Shown: positions 1 through 10,962, counted from the first letter of the stretch. The stretch is 64,000 nt of DNA from Orientallactaga sibirica (GCA_036365145.1 JAEOAD010000040.1:13332501-13396500), one strand, 5' to 3'. The notes: generated by a model from the sequence alone, not told the origin. Program-made: numbers and translations.

Positions 1-339
1 CAGAAGAAACCAGGAAGTGGCTCCTGTGAACCTGGCGTTCTGCGCAGGACTGGCGTGACAACAGCTACAGTCCCATGCTTGCGAGAAACCTGCTATGAAA
101 TGACCTGTCCAGAGACAGGCTGTCATTGGTCACAAAAAGGGGACCACCCCATACAATGATTGACCAGCCAAGCCCCTTAAAACCCTCTGCACTTCCTCAA
201 TAAACAAGTTTGCGGCAGCTCGCTCTCTGCTGCTTCCACCCAACTCCCAGAGTCTGTGTCATGACTGCGCGCCTCTCACCTCCTACCCAGCAGAGACCCT
301 GCCGTCCCTCCTGGGCTGGCCTTCGGGGGGACCCCAACA
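1..339 (+). mobile_element. Endogenous retrovirus LTR, 3' part (cut by window start)
   Basis: Promoter-like CCTTAAAACC at about 174-183, polyadenylation signal AATAAA at about 200, a C/T-rich U5-like region, and a terminal CCCCAACA ending in CA at 339. No primer-binding site or gag follows, so a solo LTR is likely. The family cannot be named; no coding content. Confidence 0.6.
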
Positions 340-498
340 TCCTGGAACTCTGCCTCAAGCTAACTTTTCAGATGAATGGAGAAAGTTGTTCACCCTCTCT
401 TCTCTTACCTTTTCCAAACCTTTGTCTCAGTGTCTCCTCTCCCGGTTGTATCTTCAGTCTCTCTTTGTGTAAGTCGGATGCAATATTCTTTATTATGA

Positions 499-683
499 GG
501 GCTGGAGAGATGGCTCAGTGGTTAAGGCGCTTGACTACAAAGCCTGATGACCCCGGTTCTATTCCCCAGAACCCACATAATACCAGATGTACAAGATGGC
601 TCATGTGCCTGGAGTTCATTTGTAGCAGCTAGAGTCCCTGATGCTCCCATATTCATTCTCTCTCTCTCTTCTTACAAATAAAC
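499..683 (+). mobile_element. tRNA-derived SINE (DIP/B2-like)
   Basis: GGCTGGAGAGATGGCTCAG head with Pol III A-box, TTCTATTCCCC B-box region, (TC)n and AAATAAA tail. Confidence 0.85.
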
Positions 684-1190
684 ATTCCTCATCATGATGC
701 ACACAGAACTCTTCCCCTGCATGAAATCTCTTGGTGAGGCTCAAGGTGAGGACAAGGGCCCTGTTCTAGGTGTTCTGGTAACATGGGCAGAGATCAGTGA
801 ACACACATGGCCGTAAACCATGGCTCCAATTTACCCTCAAACAGCTTCCCACTGGCCAGCTCTCGACCACGTGTTCCAAGGTACATGATAGAAGAAACGG
901 ACTTAAGGATGACAGACTGAATGTCACAAGCAACTCTGAACAGGTCAGAAATAAAATTAGAATACACAGAGTACTTACATGTCATTGTGTCCCCTTTGTA
1001 ACCGCAAACCAACTCTGATCAGTCCCTTCATGATCTTTCTATACCTTCAGGGTCCAATCTCCCTGCTCTCCAGACAGGAAGAGAGCTAGCTACATGTCTC
1101 TCTTCATTCTTGCATCACAAGTTCACCATTTGAACACTAAAGTTACAACTTTTAGTATTTTTATTTATTTATTGTCTTTATTTCTTTCTT
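684..1190. other. Intergenic, nothing recognised
   Basis: Non-repetitive mixed-composition sequence with no convincing gene; ends in a T-rich run that is the tail of the next SINE. Confidence 0.5.
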
Positions 1191-1197
1191 CCTTTTT

Positions 1198-1416
1198 TTT
1201 TTAGACAGATAGAGAGAGACAGAGGGAGAGAGAGGTCTGTCGGGGCTTCAGCCACTGCAATAGAACTCCAGAAGCTTGTACCATCTAGTGAGCATGTGTG
1301 ATCTTGCACTTGCCTCACCTTTTGAGCATCTGGCTTACATTGGATCTGGAGAGTCAAACATGGGTCCTTAGGCTTCACAGGCAGCCACCTTAACTGCTAA
1401 GCCATCTCTCCAGCCC
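1198..1416 (-). mobile_element. tRNA-derived SINE, long variant
   Basis: Reverse complement head TAAGCCATCTCTCCAGCCC at the right, AG-rich tract at the left, and the extra internal segment of the long subfamily. Confidence 0.85.
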
Positions 1417-1599
1417 TATTTATTTATTTTCAAGGAGAGAGAGAGAACGGGAACACCAGGGCCTCTTTCCACTGAAAATGAACTCTATACACATGTGCCA
1501 CTCTGTGCATCTGGCTTTACGTGGCTATTGCGGAATCAAACCTGGGCTGTCAGACTTTGCAAGCAAGTGCCTTTAATTGCCAATCCATCTCTCCAGCCC
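1417..1599 (-). mobile_element. tRNA-derived SINE
   Basis: Full reverse copy with TATTTATTT tail directly abutting the head of the SINE at 1198-1416; head CATCTCTCCAGCCCC at right. Confidence 0.85.
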
Positions 1600-1630
1600 C
1601 TAAAGTTACAGCTTTAAAAGTAATTGATAA

Positions 1631-1761
1631 GGGCTGGAGAGATGACTCAATGGTTAAGGTACTTACCTGCAAACCTAATGACCAGAGTGGCTGGAGGCCC
1701 TGGTGTGCCCATTCTCTCTCTCTCAATTCCCTCTCTCTTTCTCTACTTGCAAATAAATAAA
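1631..1761 (+). mobile_element. tRNA-derived SINE, internally deleted
   Basis: GGGCTGGAGAGATGACTCAA head, then the body jumps from AATGACC to the GGCTGGAGGCCCTGG region; AAATAAATAAATG tail. Confidence 0.85.
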
Positions 1762-1769
1762 TGAGAAAG

Positions 1770-1816
<47 letters not shown>

Positions 1817-1819
1817 AAA
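1762..1819 (+). repeat. (GAAA)n microsatellite
   Basis: About 14 GAAA units grown from the tail of the preceding SINE. Confidence 0.95.
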
Positions 1820-1865
1820 GCATATCTTTACAATGGAATCTCAAACCCATCACCACACCTTAAAG

Positions 1866-2230
1866 CAGGAGAGATGGCCTATAAAATAATAAAATAGTGG
1901 TTAAGACACATGCCTGCCCCCAATATATTTAGAAGCCTAAGGACCCAATTTCAGGTTCTCACAGTCTTTCAACTTAAGATTCTCCAGGTCCCATGTAAAG
2001 GCACAAGTAAACATTTTAACAGATGCACATGGTGGTACATGTGTCTGGAGTTCATTTATTTTCATGCCCCCAATACCAGCAGCTGGAGGCCCTGGCATGC
2101 CCATCAAGTCAGGCTCACCTTCCAGGTTTTCCACCTTCCTTAAGATATCTGTCAACAATATGCAGTAACCAGTCAACAAAGAGTCTCTCTCTCTCCAAAA
2201 CATCTTCAGGTCTCAAATAAATAAATAAAA
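1866..2230 (+). mobile_element. tRNA-derived SINE, diverged with internal insertions
   Basis: GCAGGAGAGATGGCC head, TGCACATGGTGGTACATGTG and GCTGGAGGCCCTGGCATGCC body blocks, AAATAAATAAAA tail; extra unmatched sequence lies between the blocks. Confidence 0.6.
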
Positions 2231-2246
2231 ATACTTTAAAACCAAT

Positions 2247-2297
<51 letters not shown>

Positions 2298-2365
2298 GAC
2301 AGAAAGAAAGAGACAGAAAGAAAGAGACAGAAAGAAAGAGACAGAAAGAAAGAGAAAGAAAGAAA
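2247..2365 (+). repeat. (GAAA)n microsatellite with GACA interruptions
   Basis: Pure GAAA to about 2295, then a higher-order GACA-GAAA-GAAA repeat to about 2350. Confidence 0.95.
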
Positions 2366-2454
2366 TTAATTATAACTGAAACTGACTGATGACAACATCT
2401 TGGGAAAGGGGCCTGCTCTTGAGAGCAAAAGCCAACCAGCCACCCCAGCAAAAA

Positions 2455-2941
2455 ACTCTCTTTTCTAGGCACATTTGCATATCTTTACAATGGAACTCAA
2501 ATGGTTGGTGACTTTGGAAGATGTTGGTGGACTTGAACTCAGCCGGAAGGATTTAACTAAAGGAAGAATCCTTCCCCAGGTGAGCCCTTCCCCCAGAGTG
2601 GGCGACCCCTCTCGGAGGAAGGGGCTGGTTTATCTAAAGAAGCTCTGGGAAGGAAAGGATCCCCTCCTCCCACCTGGCTGCCGGTGCTGCTCGCTGTTCT
2701 CTGCTTGCTGCTTTCCAGCGTGGACTGAAGAGCAGTGTCTCTCCAGGACGCCTCCAGGCCTTCAGTGCTGGATCAGGACTACTGAGGCCTCCAGCTTCAT
2801 GGACTGAGCAGCTACCGGGTTCCTTGACTCTCAGGCCTGCAATCTGCTATTGCTGGACTGTTGTAAGCTAATCCAATAAATTCCCTTTTAATACAATTCA
2901 TTCTATCAGTTTTGTTCCTCTAGAGAACCCTGACTAATACA
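2455..2941 (+). mobile_element. LTR-like repeat, possibly MaLR
   Basis: Ends AATAAATTCCC, then about 50 bp to TCTAGAGAACCCTGAC and TAATACAG, the shape of an LTR R-U5 end seen in mammalian MaLR-like repeats. The middle (2580-2830) is GC-richer. The family is assigned by memory only. Confidence 0.4.
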
Positions 2942-3004
2942 GGTGCCCAGCCATGTGAATTTATTCAATGTGGTTGAATGGTACATTAAAAGTGGTTTCT
3001 GAAT

Positions 3005-3154
3005 TGGGCGTGGTGGCATACCTTTAATCCCAGCACTCGGGAGGCAGAGGTAAAAGGATTGTCATGAATTCAAGGCCACCCTGAGACTACATAGTTAAGT
3101 CCAGATCAGCCTGGGTTGGAGTGAGACCCTACATTGAAAAACCAAGAAAAAAAA
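3005..3154 (+). mobile_element. B1 SINE
   Basis: GGGCGTGGTGGCATACCTTTAATCCCAGCACT start through GAGTGAGACCCTACAT and an A-rich tail. Confidence 0.9.
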
Positions 3155-3173
3155 GTGGTTTCTGGGGTTGAAG

Positions 3174-3416
3174 AGTTGGAGAGATGGTTCAGTGGTTAGG
3201 GTACTTGCCCACAAAGTCTAACTACCCAGGTTGGATTCCCCAGTACCCACATAAAGCCGGATGCACAAAGTGGCACATGCATCTGGAGTTCACTTACAGT
3301 GGCTGGAGACCCTGGTGCACCCATACTCTCTCCCTGTCTCTCTCTCTCTCTCTCTCTGTCTGTGTGTGTGTGTGTGTGTGTGTCTGTATCTCTCTGCTTG
3401 CAAAGAAATAAATACA
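3174..3416 (+). mobile_element. tRNA-derived SINE with (TC)n(TG)n
   Basis: GTTGGAGAGATGGTTCAG head; a long TC then TG tract at about 3328-3385 inside the 3' region; AAATAAATAC tail. Confidence 0.87.
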
Positions 3417-3442
3417 ATATTTTTTGAAAAGGCATCTTCCAT

Positions 3443-3665
3443 GGGCTGGAGAGATGGCTTAGCGGTTAAAGCGCTTGCCTGTGACATCTAAGAACTCATG
3501 TTCGAATCTCCAGGTCCCACATAGCCAGATGCACAGTGACACAAGAGTGCAATGTTGGACATGCGTACAAGGATGTGCACATGTCTGGAGTTCATCCACA
3601 GCAGCTGAAAGGCCATGGCGTGCCCATTCTCCCTCTCTCTCTAAAAAATAAAAATAAAAAAAATA
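3443..3665 (+). mobile_element. tRNA-derived SINE, long variant
   Basis: GGGCTGGAGAGATGGCTTAG head; GAACTCATGTTCG and TCTCCAGGTCCCAC diagnostic bases and the extra segment GTGACACAAGAGTGCAATG. Confidence 0.87.
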
Positions 3666-3666
3666 A

Positions 3667-3838
3667 GCTGAGCATGGTGGTGCATGCCTTTAATCCCAGC
3701 ACTCAGGAGGCAGAGGTAGGAGGATTGCCATGAGTTCAAGGCCACCCTGAGATTACAAAGTGAATTCCAGGTCAGCCTGAGCTGGAATGAGACCCTACCT
3801 CAAAAACAAAAAATAAAATAAAATAATAAATAAATAAA
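3667..3838 (+). mobile_element. B1 SINE
   Basis: GCTGAGCATGGTGGTGCATG to ACCCTACCTCAAAAAC with an (AAAT)n-like tail. Confidence 0.9.
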
Positions 3839-3849
3839 GTATCTTCTAT

Positions 3850-3963
3850 CCAGGAGTGGTGGAGGAGGCCTTTAATCCCAGCACTCAGGAGGCAGAGGTA
3901 GAAGGAGTCCTGTGAGTTTGAGGCCACCCTGAGACTACATAGTGAATTCCAGGTCAGCCTGGA
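3850..3963 (+). mobile_element. B1 SINE, 3'-truncated
   Basis: CCAGGAGTGGTGG start, TTTAATCCCAGCACTCAGG; stops at GTCAGCCTGGA without a tail. Confidence 0.8.
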
Positions 3964-4618
3964 ATATAGACCCAATTCTAATGAATGTCCCAAGGGGAGC
4001 ACAGAGAGGGCAAGATGACAAGTCACCCCTTTCTGGTGGACAGGAAACTTCCAAGGGATGGAAAGATGGCTGAAGGGGAATCATCAGAACTGCCTGGTGT
4101 AGACATGAAGAGGACCCAGGGGAAGCACGGGCACTCAAGAGGTGGGAAGGGGCCTGTTGTGCACAGGTGAGTCACTGGGATGCCATCCATGATCAAATGT
4201 GTATCTCACTCACTGTTGGTGTGTGTGTGTGTTATGCTCACCTCCACACATCACTATTTCTCAGCTAGCTGGGTACACAAATGACACTTACCGGATCCCC
4301 CAACAACAATGGGAAGATGACCCATGTTCATTTCCCAAATCTCCTCGTCCCTAAGATGATGACAACGTTTAGCCTAGTAAATGTCCTTAGGTTGGTTTCA
4401 GCTCATTTTCATGACAGCCCAAATTAGTATTAATTGGCCTGCATGAGTTAATTCATATCATTAGCCAATTAGCTAATTCCAAAGAAATGGCCCGAGAACA
4501 GAACTGCAGTATGCTGGCATGTGGCCATGGCACAGCATCAATGGCACACTAACAATTCTATGGAAGGCATCATTAGTAAAATGTCATTTGTTGGAGCAGC
4601 TCCCCATCAATTCTACTC
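3964..4618. other. Intergenic, nothing recognised
   Basis: Unassigned sequence with a short (TG)n at about 4217-4232. An AGTTAATTC/AGCTAATTCC-rich patch lies at 4446-4480. Confidence 0.4.
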
Positions 4619-5048
4619 TGTGGTGACTAATGTCACCACAAGGTTACATGGCACACTGTTTGACCCATTCTTTGGAAATCGTGGGTGTCCGTTATGTACT
4701 GTCTTTAGTTTGGATGGATGCCCTCCCCAACAACACAGACTCAGGAGTTTATTAAAGCTTCTTGGATTTCTAGCTACCTGGCTGGTGAGGCGTCACTGGG
4801 AACGGACCTGTTTCCAGACAAAAGACATGCAGAGTGCTGGAGTTCTGCCATCACGGAGTCCCTGGATTGTGCTTGTTGGTGGGGCTGGTGGTGGCCTCTC
4901 TCTCTCTGCTTGGACCTGTGAAAGGTGGCCAGCTTCTTCTGCCATTATGGAACTTTCCCTCTATCTGTCAGCTTCAATAAAATCCCTTCCTCCCATGACT
5001 GTGCCTGGTTTGGAAGTTTATTCCAGCAACTGAAGCTGACTGTGACAT
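4619..5048 (+). mobile_element. MaLR-like LTR (MT/ORR1 type), tentative
   Basis: Starts TGTGGTGAC. Near the end AATAAAATCCCTTCCTCCCA is followed by GGTTTGGAAG and CCAGCAACTGAAGCTGACTG, the order of the R-U5 end of rodent MT/ORR1 elements. The 170-codon open frame across it is incidental. Confidence 0.5.
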
Positions 5049-5218
5049 GTACCATATGCAGAAATGATCATCCAGATTGATCAGAATAGTGACTCAAAAT
5101 GGTAATTATAGCAATTTATATTTTTCAATGTGAATCAAAGGGACTTTTAGTGACAAGGTCTTACATGGGATCCTCAGCAAACTGTAGCAGGCATATTTTT
5201 ATTTTATTTATTTTAAAA

Positions 5219-5318
5219 ATATTTATTTATTTATTTATTTATTTATTTATTTGAGAGACAGAAAGGAAGAGGCAGAGAGAGAGAGAATGGGCATGCCAGG
5301 GCCTCCAGCCACTGCAAT
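5219..5318 (-). mobile_element. tRNA-derived SINE fragment
   Basis: Tail, AG tract and GGGCATGCCAGGGCCTCCAG only; broken off at CACTGCAATAC, where the next SINE tail begins. Confidence 0.8.
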
Positions 5319-5324
5319 ACTTAT

Positions 5325-5529
5325 GTATTATTTATTTATTTGTTTGTTTGAGAGAGGCAGAGAGAGAGAGAGAGAATGGGTGTGCCAGGGCCTCTAGCCT
5401 CTGCAAATGAACTCCAAGCACATGCACCACCTTGTGTATCTGACTTTAACGTGAGTACTGGGGAACCGAACCTGGGAATCCTTTGGCTTTACAGGCAAGC
5501 GCCTTAATCGCTAAGCCATCTCTCCAGCC
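5325..5529 (-). mobile_element. tRNA-derived SINE
   Basis: Full reverse copy ending TAAGCCATCTCTCCAGCCC. Confidence 0.9.
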
Positions 5530-5558
5530 CAAATAAATGTCTTTAAGAGTGTATTCAG

Positions 5559-5890
5559 GGGCTGAGGAGATGGCTCAGTGGATAAAGTGTCTGTCACTTA
5601 AACATGAGGACCAAAGTTCAAATCCCCAGCACCCACATACTTGTCAGGCATGCACAGTGGCCCACCTTATAATCTCATGCTCAGGAGTGGGAGTCAAGGG
5701 ATCCTTGGGGCAAGCTGGCTAGGTAGATTACACTAGTGAGTGAGATGGGGTTCATGAGAGAGACACTGCCTCAGTAAGTAAATGTGGAGAGGGTCTGAAA
5801 AGACCTAATGGAAACCTCAGGACCTAAAGTGGAAACCTCGGGCCTCTAGGCGCATAAACATGCATGCACACCACACACACACACACAAAA
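5559..5890 (+). mobile_element. B4/RSINE1-like SINE
   Basis: GGGCTGAGGAGATGGCTCAGTG head, CCCCAGCACCCACAT, a body unlike the main SINE (CAGTGGCCCACCTTATAATC), and CACACACAC before the end. Confidence 0.6.
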
Positions 5891-6003
5891 GAAGCACTGT
5901 AAGAATGTATAGTAGTGGTAAAGTGTGTTCATGTCCCCACTTCACACACTTACCTCCACACACACACACTTTATTTTTAAAACATTTTAAAAATCAAAAA
6001 CAA

Positions 6004-6135
6004 GGGCTGAGAGATATCTTATGTATAAGTAAGAACACTGGTTCCAATCTCCAACGTTTAGCCAGATGTGCAAGGATGCAATGTCACTTGAACACAAGGG
6101 GGCATCTTCCCTTACCTCCCAATTTTCTCTGTTCC
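6004..6135 (+). mobile_element. tRNA-derived SINE, degenerate
   Basis: GGGCTGAGAGATATCTTATG head and CACTTGAACACAAGGGGGC, resembling the long subfamily. Confidence 0.5.
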
Positions 6136-6934
6136 TTGCTCCTTTATAAGGTCTGGATAAAATGTGGTATTTTAAAAATCAAAAAGCAAAACAACAAAAA
6201 AGTGTGTTCATGTTAGCTCATTAGAACTTGGTCACATTTCTGAACCAAGTGGTTTAAAACGGCATTGTCACTGCAATCATGGGTATAACTGCATCTTTAA
6301 GTTATAATAAGGCTCATGTTGTTCATGTAGGACTCGTCTAGGGTTTGGTCCTGAAAGTGATAAACTATAAAATACCAAAGTAAAGAGAGAAGAAAGGAGT
6401 GTTCATGGTCTTATCCCAGCCTCAAATCAGCCAAGTTCTGGCCTAATTACCTAATTACCTAATTGCCTAATTGCCCAGTTACCTAACCTGCCTCCTTCTC
6501 TCTCATCCTTCTTAAAGGGCCTGAGCTTAACTACCGGCCACTCACAGTAATCTGAGAATGACTAATCCGACTTTAACAATTTTTGCAGGATTTGGATTTT
6601 TTTTGTTTTACCAGATATCTGTCAACCTCAAAACATGACACAAAGACCCCCAAAAAAAAAAAAAAAATGTCAGAATACAAGTAGTGAGAATTTGAGACTG
6701 CCCACACAGGTTTGTTGGCAGTTCTGTCCATGCCTGGCGCCTCACTGGGTCATTGCTTGTCACCTCTCCATCTCTTCCTCACTTCCAACCCCTCAGTTTT
6801 TCTACTATGACAAAGAGTATTTCTGCTGGTTCTTTCGATAACCACAGAGGAGATGTAATTGGTCTCTGGGGATTTTTTTAAAGGCTCAAAGCTGCTATTT
6901 TCAAAAGAAAATTAGAAGTGTCCTTAGTAAATCT
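6136..6934. other. Intergenic, mostly nothing recognised
   Basis: Contains a short local repeat of CCTAATTA/CCTAATTG at about 6443-6487 and an A-run at about 6652-6666. No gene is supported. Confidence 0.45.
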
Positions 6935-7041
6935 ATCTTTCTTTCTCCTATTTTCTTTCTTTTTCTTTTTCCTTCCTTCCTTTCTTTCTCTCTCTTTCCT
7001 TTTCTTTCTTTCTTTCTTTCTTCTTTTCTTTCTTTCTTCTT
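6935..7041. repeat. (CTTT)n pyrimidine tract
   Basis: Imperfect CTTT/CCTT/CTCT tract of about 107 bp. Confidence 0.9.
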
Positions 7042-7133
7042 TTAAATGATGGATGGAGCCAAGTCAAAAAACAAAACAAAACAAAACAAAAACCTAAAGA
7101 CCAGGCACTAATTTATTCAAAACAAATTGTCAA

Positions 7134-7308
7134 GTCAGGCGTGATGGTGCATGCCTTTAATCCCAGCACTCAGGAGGCAGAGGTAGGAGGATCGCTGTGA
7201 GTTCGAGGCCACCCTGAGACTATATAATGAATTCCAGGTCAGCCTGGGCTGCAGTGGGACCTTACCTCGAAAAACCAAAGAAAACCCAAAACAACAACAA
7301 CAAAAACA
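7134..7308 (+). mobile_element. B1 SINE
   Basis: GTCAGGCGTGATGGTGCATG to CCTTACCTCGAAAAACC with a (CAA)n-rich tail. Confidence 0.9.
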
Positions 7309-7549
7309 AATTCTCCACTAGCCTAAAACACTGAATAATGTAAACAGGAAAATTTTTAGTTTAAGGCCTTGTACTTATGGAATAAGGAACGGGCTGAGTT
7401 TGAGTAGGTGGGGGAAGGAGGCAATGCCCACTGTGCAGGCTGCTTTTGTGTCCTCTCCGTGAAGTCACCGTGACCTATGCACAGCAAGGTCCTTCGAACC
7501 ATCTCTCACATCCGCCCCCTGGTCTTCTCTACCACGGCCTGAATAAGTC

Positions 7550-7965
7550 TTGAATAGACACAGGTAGCCTGGCAATTCTCTTGACGCCCCTTCCCTCCGG
7601 CCTCCCACAGCATGAGAATGATCTTTCTAAAACACACGCCTTGCCCATCCCACCTGCCCACTTGAAGGTCTCAATGGCTTCTCGGTCTTCCACATAACAG
7701 CCACCCATCTTAGTACAGTAATTCCCGTCCTCCTCCTAAGCCTCTTCTATCTGGAATTCCTCTTGTCCCTTGGCCCCCCTTAGCTGCTCCCAACGGTAAA
7801 ACAGACATCACTACTCCCTCTTTCCCCTGGCACTTTATGCAGTACAAAAATAACAGTTTATGACGCCATATAACCTACTGTCGTTATTTCTGTTTGCTTC
7901 TCTATATCCACGCCTAAGGAATGGGTTCTGTCAAGACAGGGATTACATTGTTTCTGAAGCGTAAA
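7550..7965 (+). mobile_element. L2 LINE fragment
   Basis: TTTCTAAAACACACGCCTTG, then CTCAATGGCTTCTCG, CTGGAATTCCTCTTG and later TCAAGACAGGGATTAC follow the order of the 3' half of L2 elements. Old and diverged. Confidence 0.55.
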
Positions 7966-8165
7966 TGATTTTCTGGGACAAAAATGTCAAGCTCAAATAC
8001 GGAACAATCATCCAAGGAGTTGAATCGCTTTAAATAAAGTAGGAAAGGTATGGGTAGCCATTGAGAAAGGCCTTGCTTAAATCTTCATGAATTAAGCTGC
8101 TTACAGCACATGTAAAATAGCCTTTTCCAATCCTGTTTTCCAGTTAGTTAAAAATAACACCTTGG

Positions 8166-8345
8166 TGCTAGGGAGATGGCTCGGTAGTTAAAGCGCTTGC
8201 CTGCAAAGCCAAAGGACCCAGGGTCGGTTCTCCAGGACCCACATAAGCCAGATGCACAAGGTGGCCCATGTGTCTGGAGTTCGTTTGCAGTAGCTGGAAG
8301 TCCTGGCGTGCCCATTCTCTCTCTCTCTCTCTTTCATAAATAATT
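8166..8345 (+). mobile_element. tRNA-derived SINE
   Basis: GGTGCTAGGGAGATGGCTCG head to (TC)n and CATAAATAAT tail. Confidence 0.87.
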
Positions 8346-8605
8346 TTTTTTTAATTTAAATAACAGCTTGTCATTGCAGCTGATAATTTTGAAGTCTTGG
8401 TTTTATGTTTCTCTCAACTTTCATTTTGATCACTTTAACAAAAAAGCCAAACGTAAAGGAAAAGAAATTAAGTCTTGAATAAATCCAGTCAAACAAGATG
8501 ATTAGAAATTCAGGAAGGTGAGGATGTATTATCTCATCTTGCTTAAAAAGACTCCATGATAGGAAATAACATTTGATACAATGTTATACCAAGGAATAAA
8601 GCTAT

Positions 8606-8780
8606 GGAAGGAGCTGGGAAGATAACTGAGCTGTCAAAGGCTTGCTTGCAAAATCTTCTGGCCCAAATCCAATCCCCAAGTTACTCAAATAAACAAAAGG
8701 GTTATAAGGTGCATAACATCTGGCATTGGCTGTGGCAAGAAGCCCTGGCATGTACACACACATGGGCAAATAAATTAAAA
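8606..8780 (+). mobile_element. tRNA-derived SINE, degenerate
   Basis: GGAGCTGGGAAGATAACTGAG head and GAAGCCCTGGCATGTACAC; lacks the TC tract. Confidence 0.55.
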
Positions 8781-9223
8781 ACTTAAAAACAGGGTAACCT
8801 CCTTTCTCTTTCTTTTGGATACCTTCTCTTTCTCGTTGGAGTCTTTTTTCTATATCGCCTTAATAACATCTACTTTGGTACTGCTCAAAATCAGCATTTC
8901 TTAGGATGTAGCTTCTATTCATTCATGGGTTCAATCAATTCACTGTTGAATACCTGCCAGTGGGTAACACTGGTGGGTATTTGCATGTCAAAGGAAAGGA
9001 GATGCTCCTTGGGGAACCTTTGCCAGCCCTGATATGGTCAATCCTCAAATGCCATAGGGCCCTTTATCCTTCGGTCATTTTTGCTTTTTCTAATGGAATA
9101 TTTGACTTATCTAATAGACAGGAAAGTGAACTCTCCAATGGGAAAGTCAGGTCCAGATTCCAATTTTGATACTAAAGTTTGTTTTGTAGCTTAGGGGATA
9201 AAAGTCCAAAAAAATTTTTTAAT
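8781..9223. other. Intergenic, nothing recognised
   Basis: Non-repetitive AT-rich sequence without a supported gene. Confidence 0.45.
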
Positions 9224-9224
9224 T

Positions 9225-9255
<31 letters not shown>

Positions 9256-9458
9256 TTATTTATTTATTTATTTATGAGAGAGAGAGAGAAAGATAGAAAG
9301 AGAGAGAATGGGCACACCAGGGCCTCTAGCCACTGCAAATGTTCTCTAAATGTGTGTGCCACCATGTGCATCTGGCTTACATGGGTACTAGAGAACTGAA
9401 CCTGGGTCCTTAGGCTTTGCAGGCAAGTGCCTTAACTGCTAAGCCACCTCTCCAGCCC
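9224..9458 (-). mobile_element. tRNA-derived SINE with expanded (ATTT)n tail
   Basis: About 50 bp of TTTA units, AG tract, body and head CTAAGCCACCTCTCCAGCC. Confidence 0.9.
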
Positions 9459-9775
9459 TCAAGAAATATTTATGAGTCTGTTTGCAAAAAGTCTCCTCTG
9501 TAGAGTCTGACTGTCAAATCTCAACCCAACAGCCCTCCGCTGAGCACTCTTAGCACTGGTCAGAGCACTGGGGGCTGTAGAAGAGTGGACCCCATTCCTG
9601 CTGTCCAGGAGATGACAGCATGGGGCGGATGGTATACCTCAGTCAGTCCTGGCCACTGTGTCAAGTACCGTATGCATAACATAATGATATTTTAGCCAAT
9701 GACAGATCACACATGTGACAATGGTCCAATAGTTTATATGGAGCTGAAAATTACTTTTTAATTTTTCATATGCAT
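9459..9775. other. Intergenic, nothing recognised
   Basis: Mixed-composition sequence; no gene or repeat recognised. Confidence 0.45.
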
Positions 9776-10060
9776 GACATTTTTTATTAAGAAAACTTTA
9801 ATACATGGACACGTGGTATTTTGATCTTGTTTTCATCCTTTTGTCCTTTTTTTGCCCCCTCTCCCCTGTCCCCCATTCCCTGAGGACCCTTCCCTTTCAA
9901 GGTAGTCCTTTCTCTGTTTTGCCATCTCATTCTTTTTGTGCTCCATGTCAAAATGTTGATGGGCTCAGAACCATGCTGGTCTCGTGGGGGTATTGGTACC
10001 ACTGAGTCATGAGTGTACCAGTTGATTCGTGTCGGGAGAACAGCACCCTAAAGTATGCCT
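9776..10060 (-). mobile_element. L1 3' end fragment
   Basis: Pyrimidine-rich on the plus strand (TTTTTTGCCCCCTCTCCCC); the reverse strand reads as an L1 3' UTR with a purine-rich G tract and AATAAAAAATG end. Resembles the L1 tail at 53744-54039 in layout. Confidence 0.5.
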
Positions 10061-10238
10061 ATGTGCCTTGTCTAAAAATCGCTTTTTCTTCGTGATGTCT
10101 TAGCTCCTTTGAGGCCATCACTTCACACATTCCTCACATGTTCATGTGACGCTTTCATAAACTAACCTACTGCCTGACAGTAGGTAAATGGCACTTTACT
10201 GTTTCATTATTTATTATATGATACCTCTTATTATTTTA

Positions 10239-10440
10239 TAATTTTTATTTATTTATTTGAGAGAGAGAGAGAGAGGAGCAGAGAGAGAATGGGCACGCCA
10301 GGGCCTTCAGCCACTGCAAACAAACTCCAGATGCATGCGCTACCTTGTACATCTGGCTTATGTGGGTCCTGGGGAATTGAATCTGGGTTCTTAGGCTTCA
10401 CAAGCAAGTGCCTTAACTGCTAAGCCATCTGTCCAGCCCC
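10239..10440 (-). mobile_element. tRNA-derived SINE with exact 14-bp TSD
   Basis: Target-site duplication CTCTTATTATTTTA at 10225-10238 and 10441-10454, both exact. Confidence 0.95.
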
Positions 10441-10454
10441 CTCTTATTATTTTA

Positions 10455-10849
10455 GAGTGAATACCTTCTATGTATCAAAAGCAGTTCACCGTGGCACAGT
10501 GCACCACCACGGCAGTAGCGGCACACATTCTTGTTGACATCTCCAGCACATGGTTTTCTCATGTGCCACATTTACCGCTTTGTTCTTTGTGGCCCTAGGA
10601 GTACGAGACTGCATCATATTTACCCCACACCGTTCATGTCTATAGAAGACTATACAACCTAGATTTGGGTCACTCTGTGACAAAACTGCCTAACACTGCA
10701 TTGCTCAGAACATGGCCCCGTGGTTAAGTATCTCATGACTGCGCACCACAGACTGCATGGCTTCACAGCCGGTTTTTATTACTCATCTAAGTGGATCTGA
10801 AGCAAACTCCCAAAGTAAAGTTTCAAAAAGATATTTAAGTAGTAAGTTT
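10455..10849. other. Intergenic, nothing recognised
   Basis: Non-repetitive; contains short open frames on both strands that look incidental. Confidence 0.45.
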
Positions 10850-10962
10850 GCTGACCTGGAATTCACTATGCAGTCTCAGGGTGCCCTTGAACTCATGGTG
10901 ATCCTCCTACTTCTGCCTCCCAAGTGCTGAATTCGAGGTGTGCATCATCACACCTGCCTAGC
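10850..10962 (-). mobile_element. B1 SINE fragment
   Basis: GCTGACCTGGAATTCACTATG to ACCTGCCTAGC; the tail-side third is missing. Confidence 0.85.

Noticed and set aside
499..560. tRNA genes suggested by A-box/B-box motifs in SINE heads
   Set aside because: The heads carry the Pol III promoter boxes of SINEs but do not fold to a mature tRNA and continue into the SINE body.
3184..3491. Ser/Leu or Arg/Glu repeat proteins encoded over TC/AG tracts
   Set aside because: Microsatellite translation inside SINEs; seen on both strands at many similar places.
4521..5033. Open frame of 170 codons on the plus strand
   Set aside because: Low-information protein across an LTR-like repeat ending in AATAAA; no recognisable domain, no splice context.
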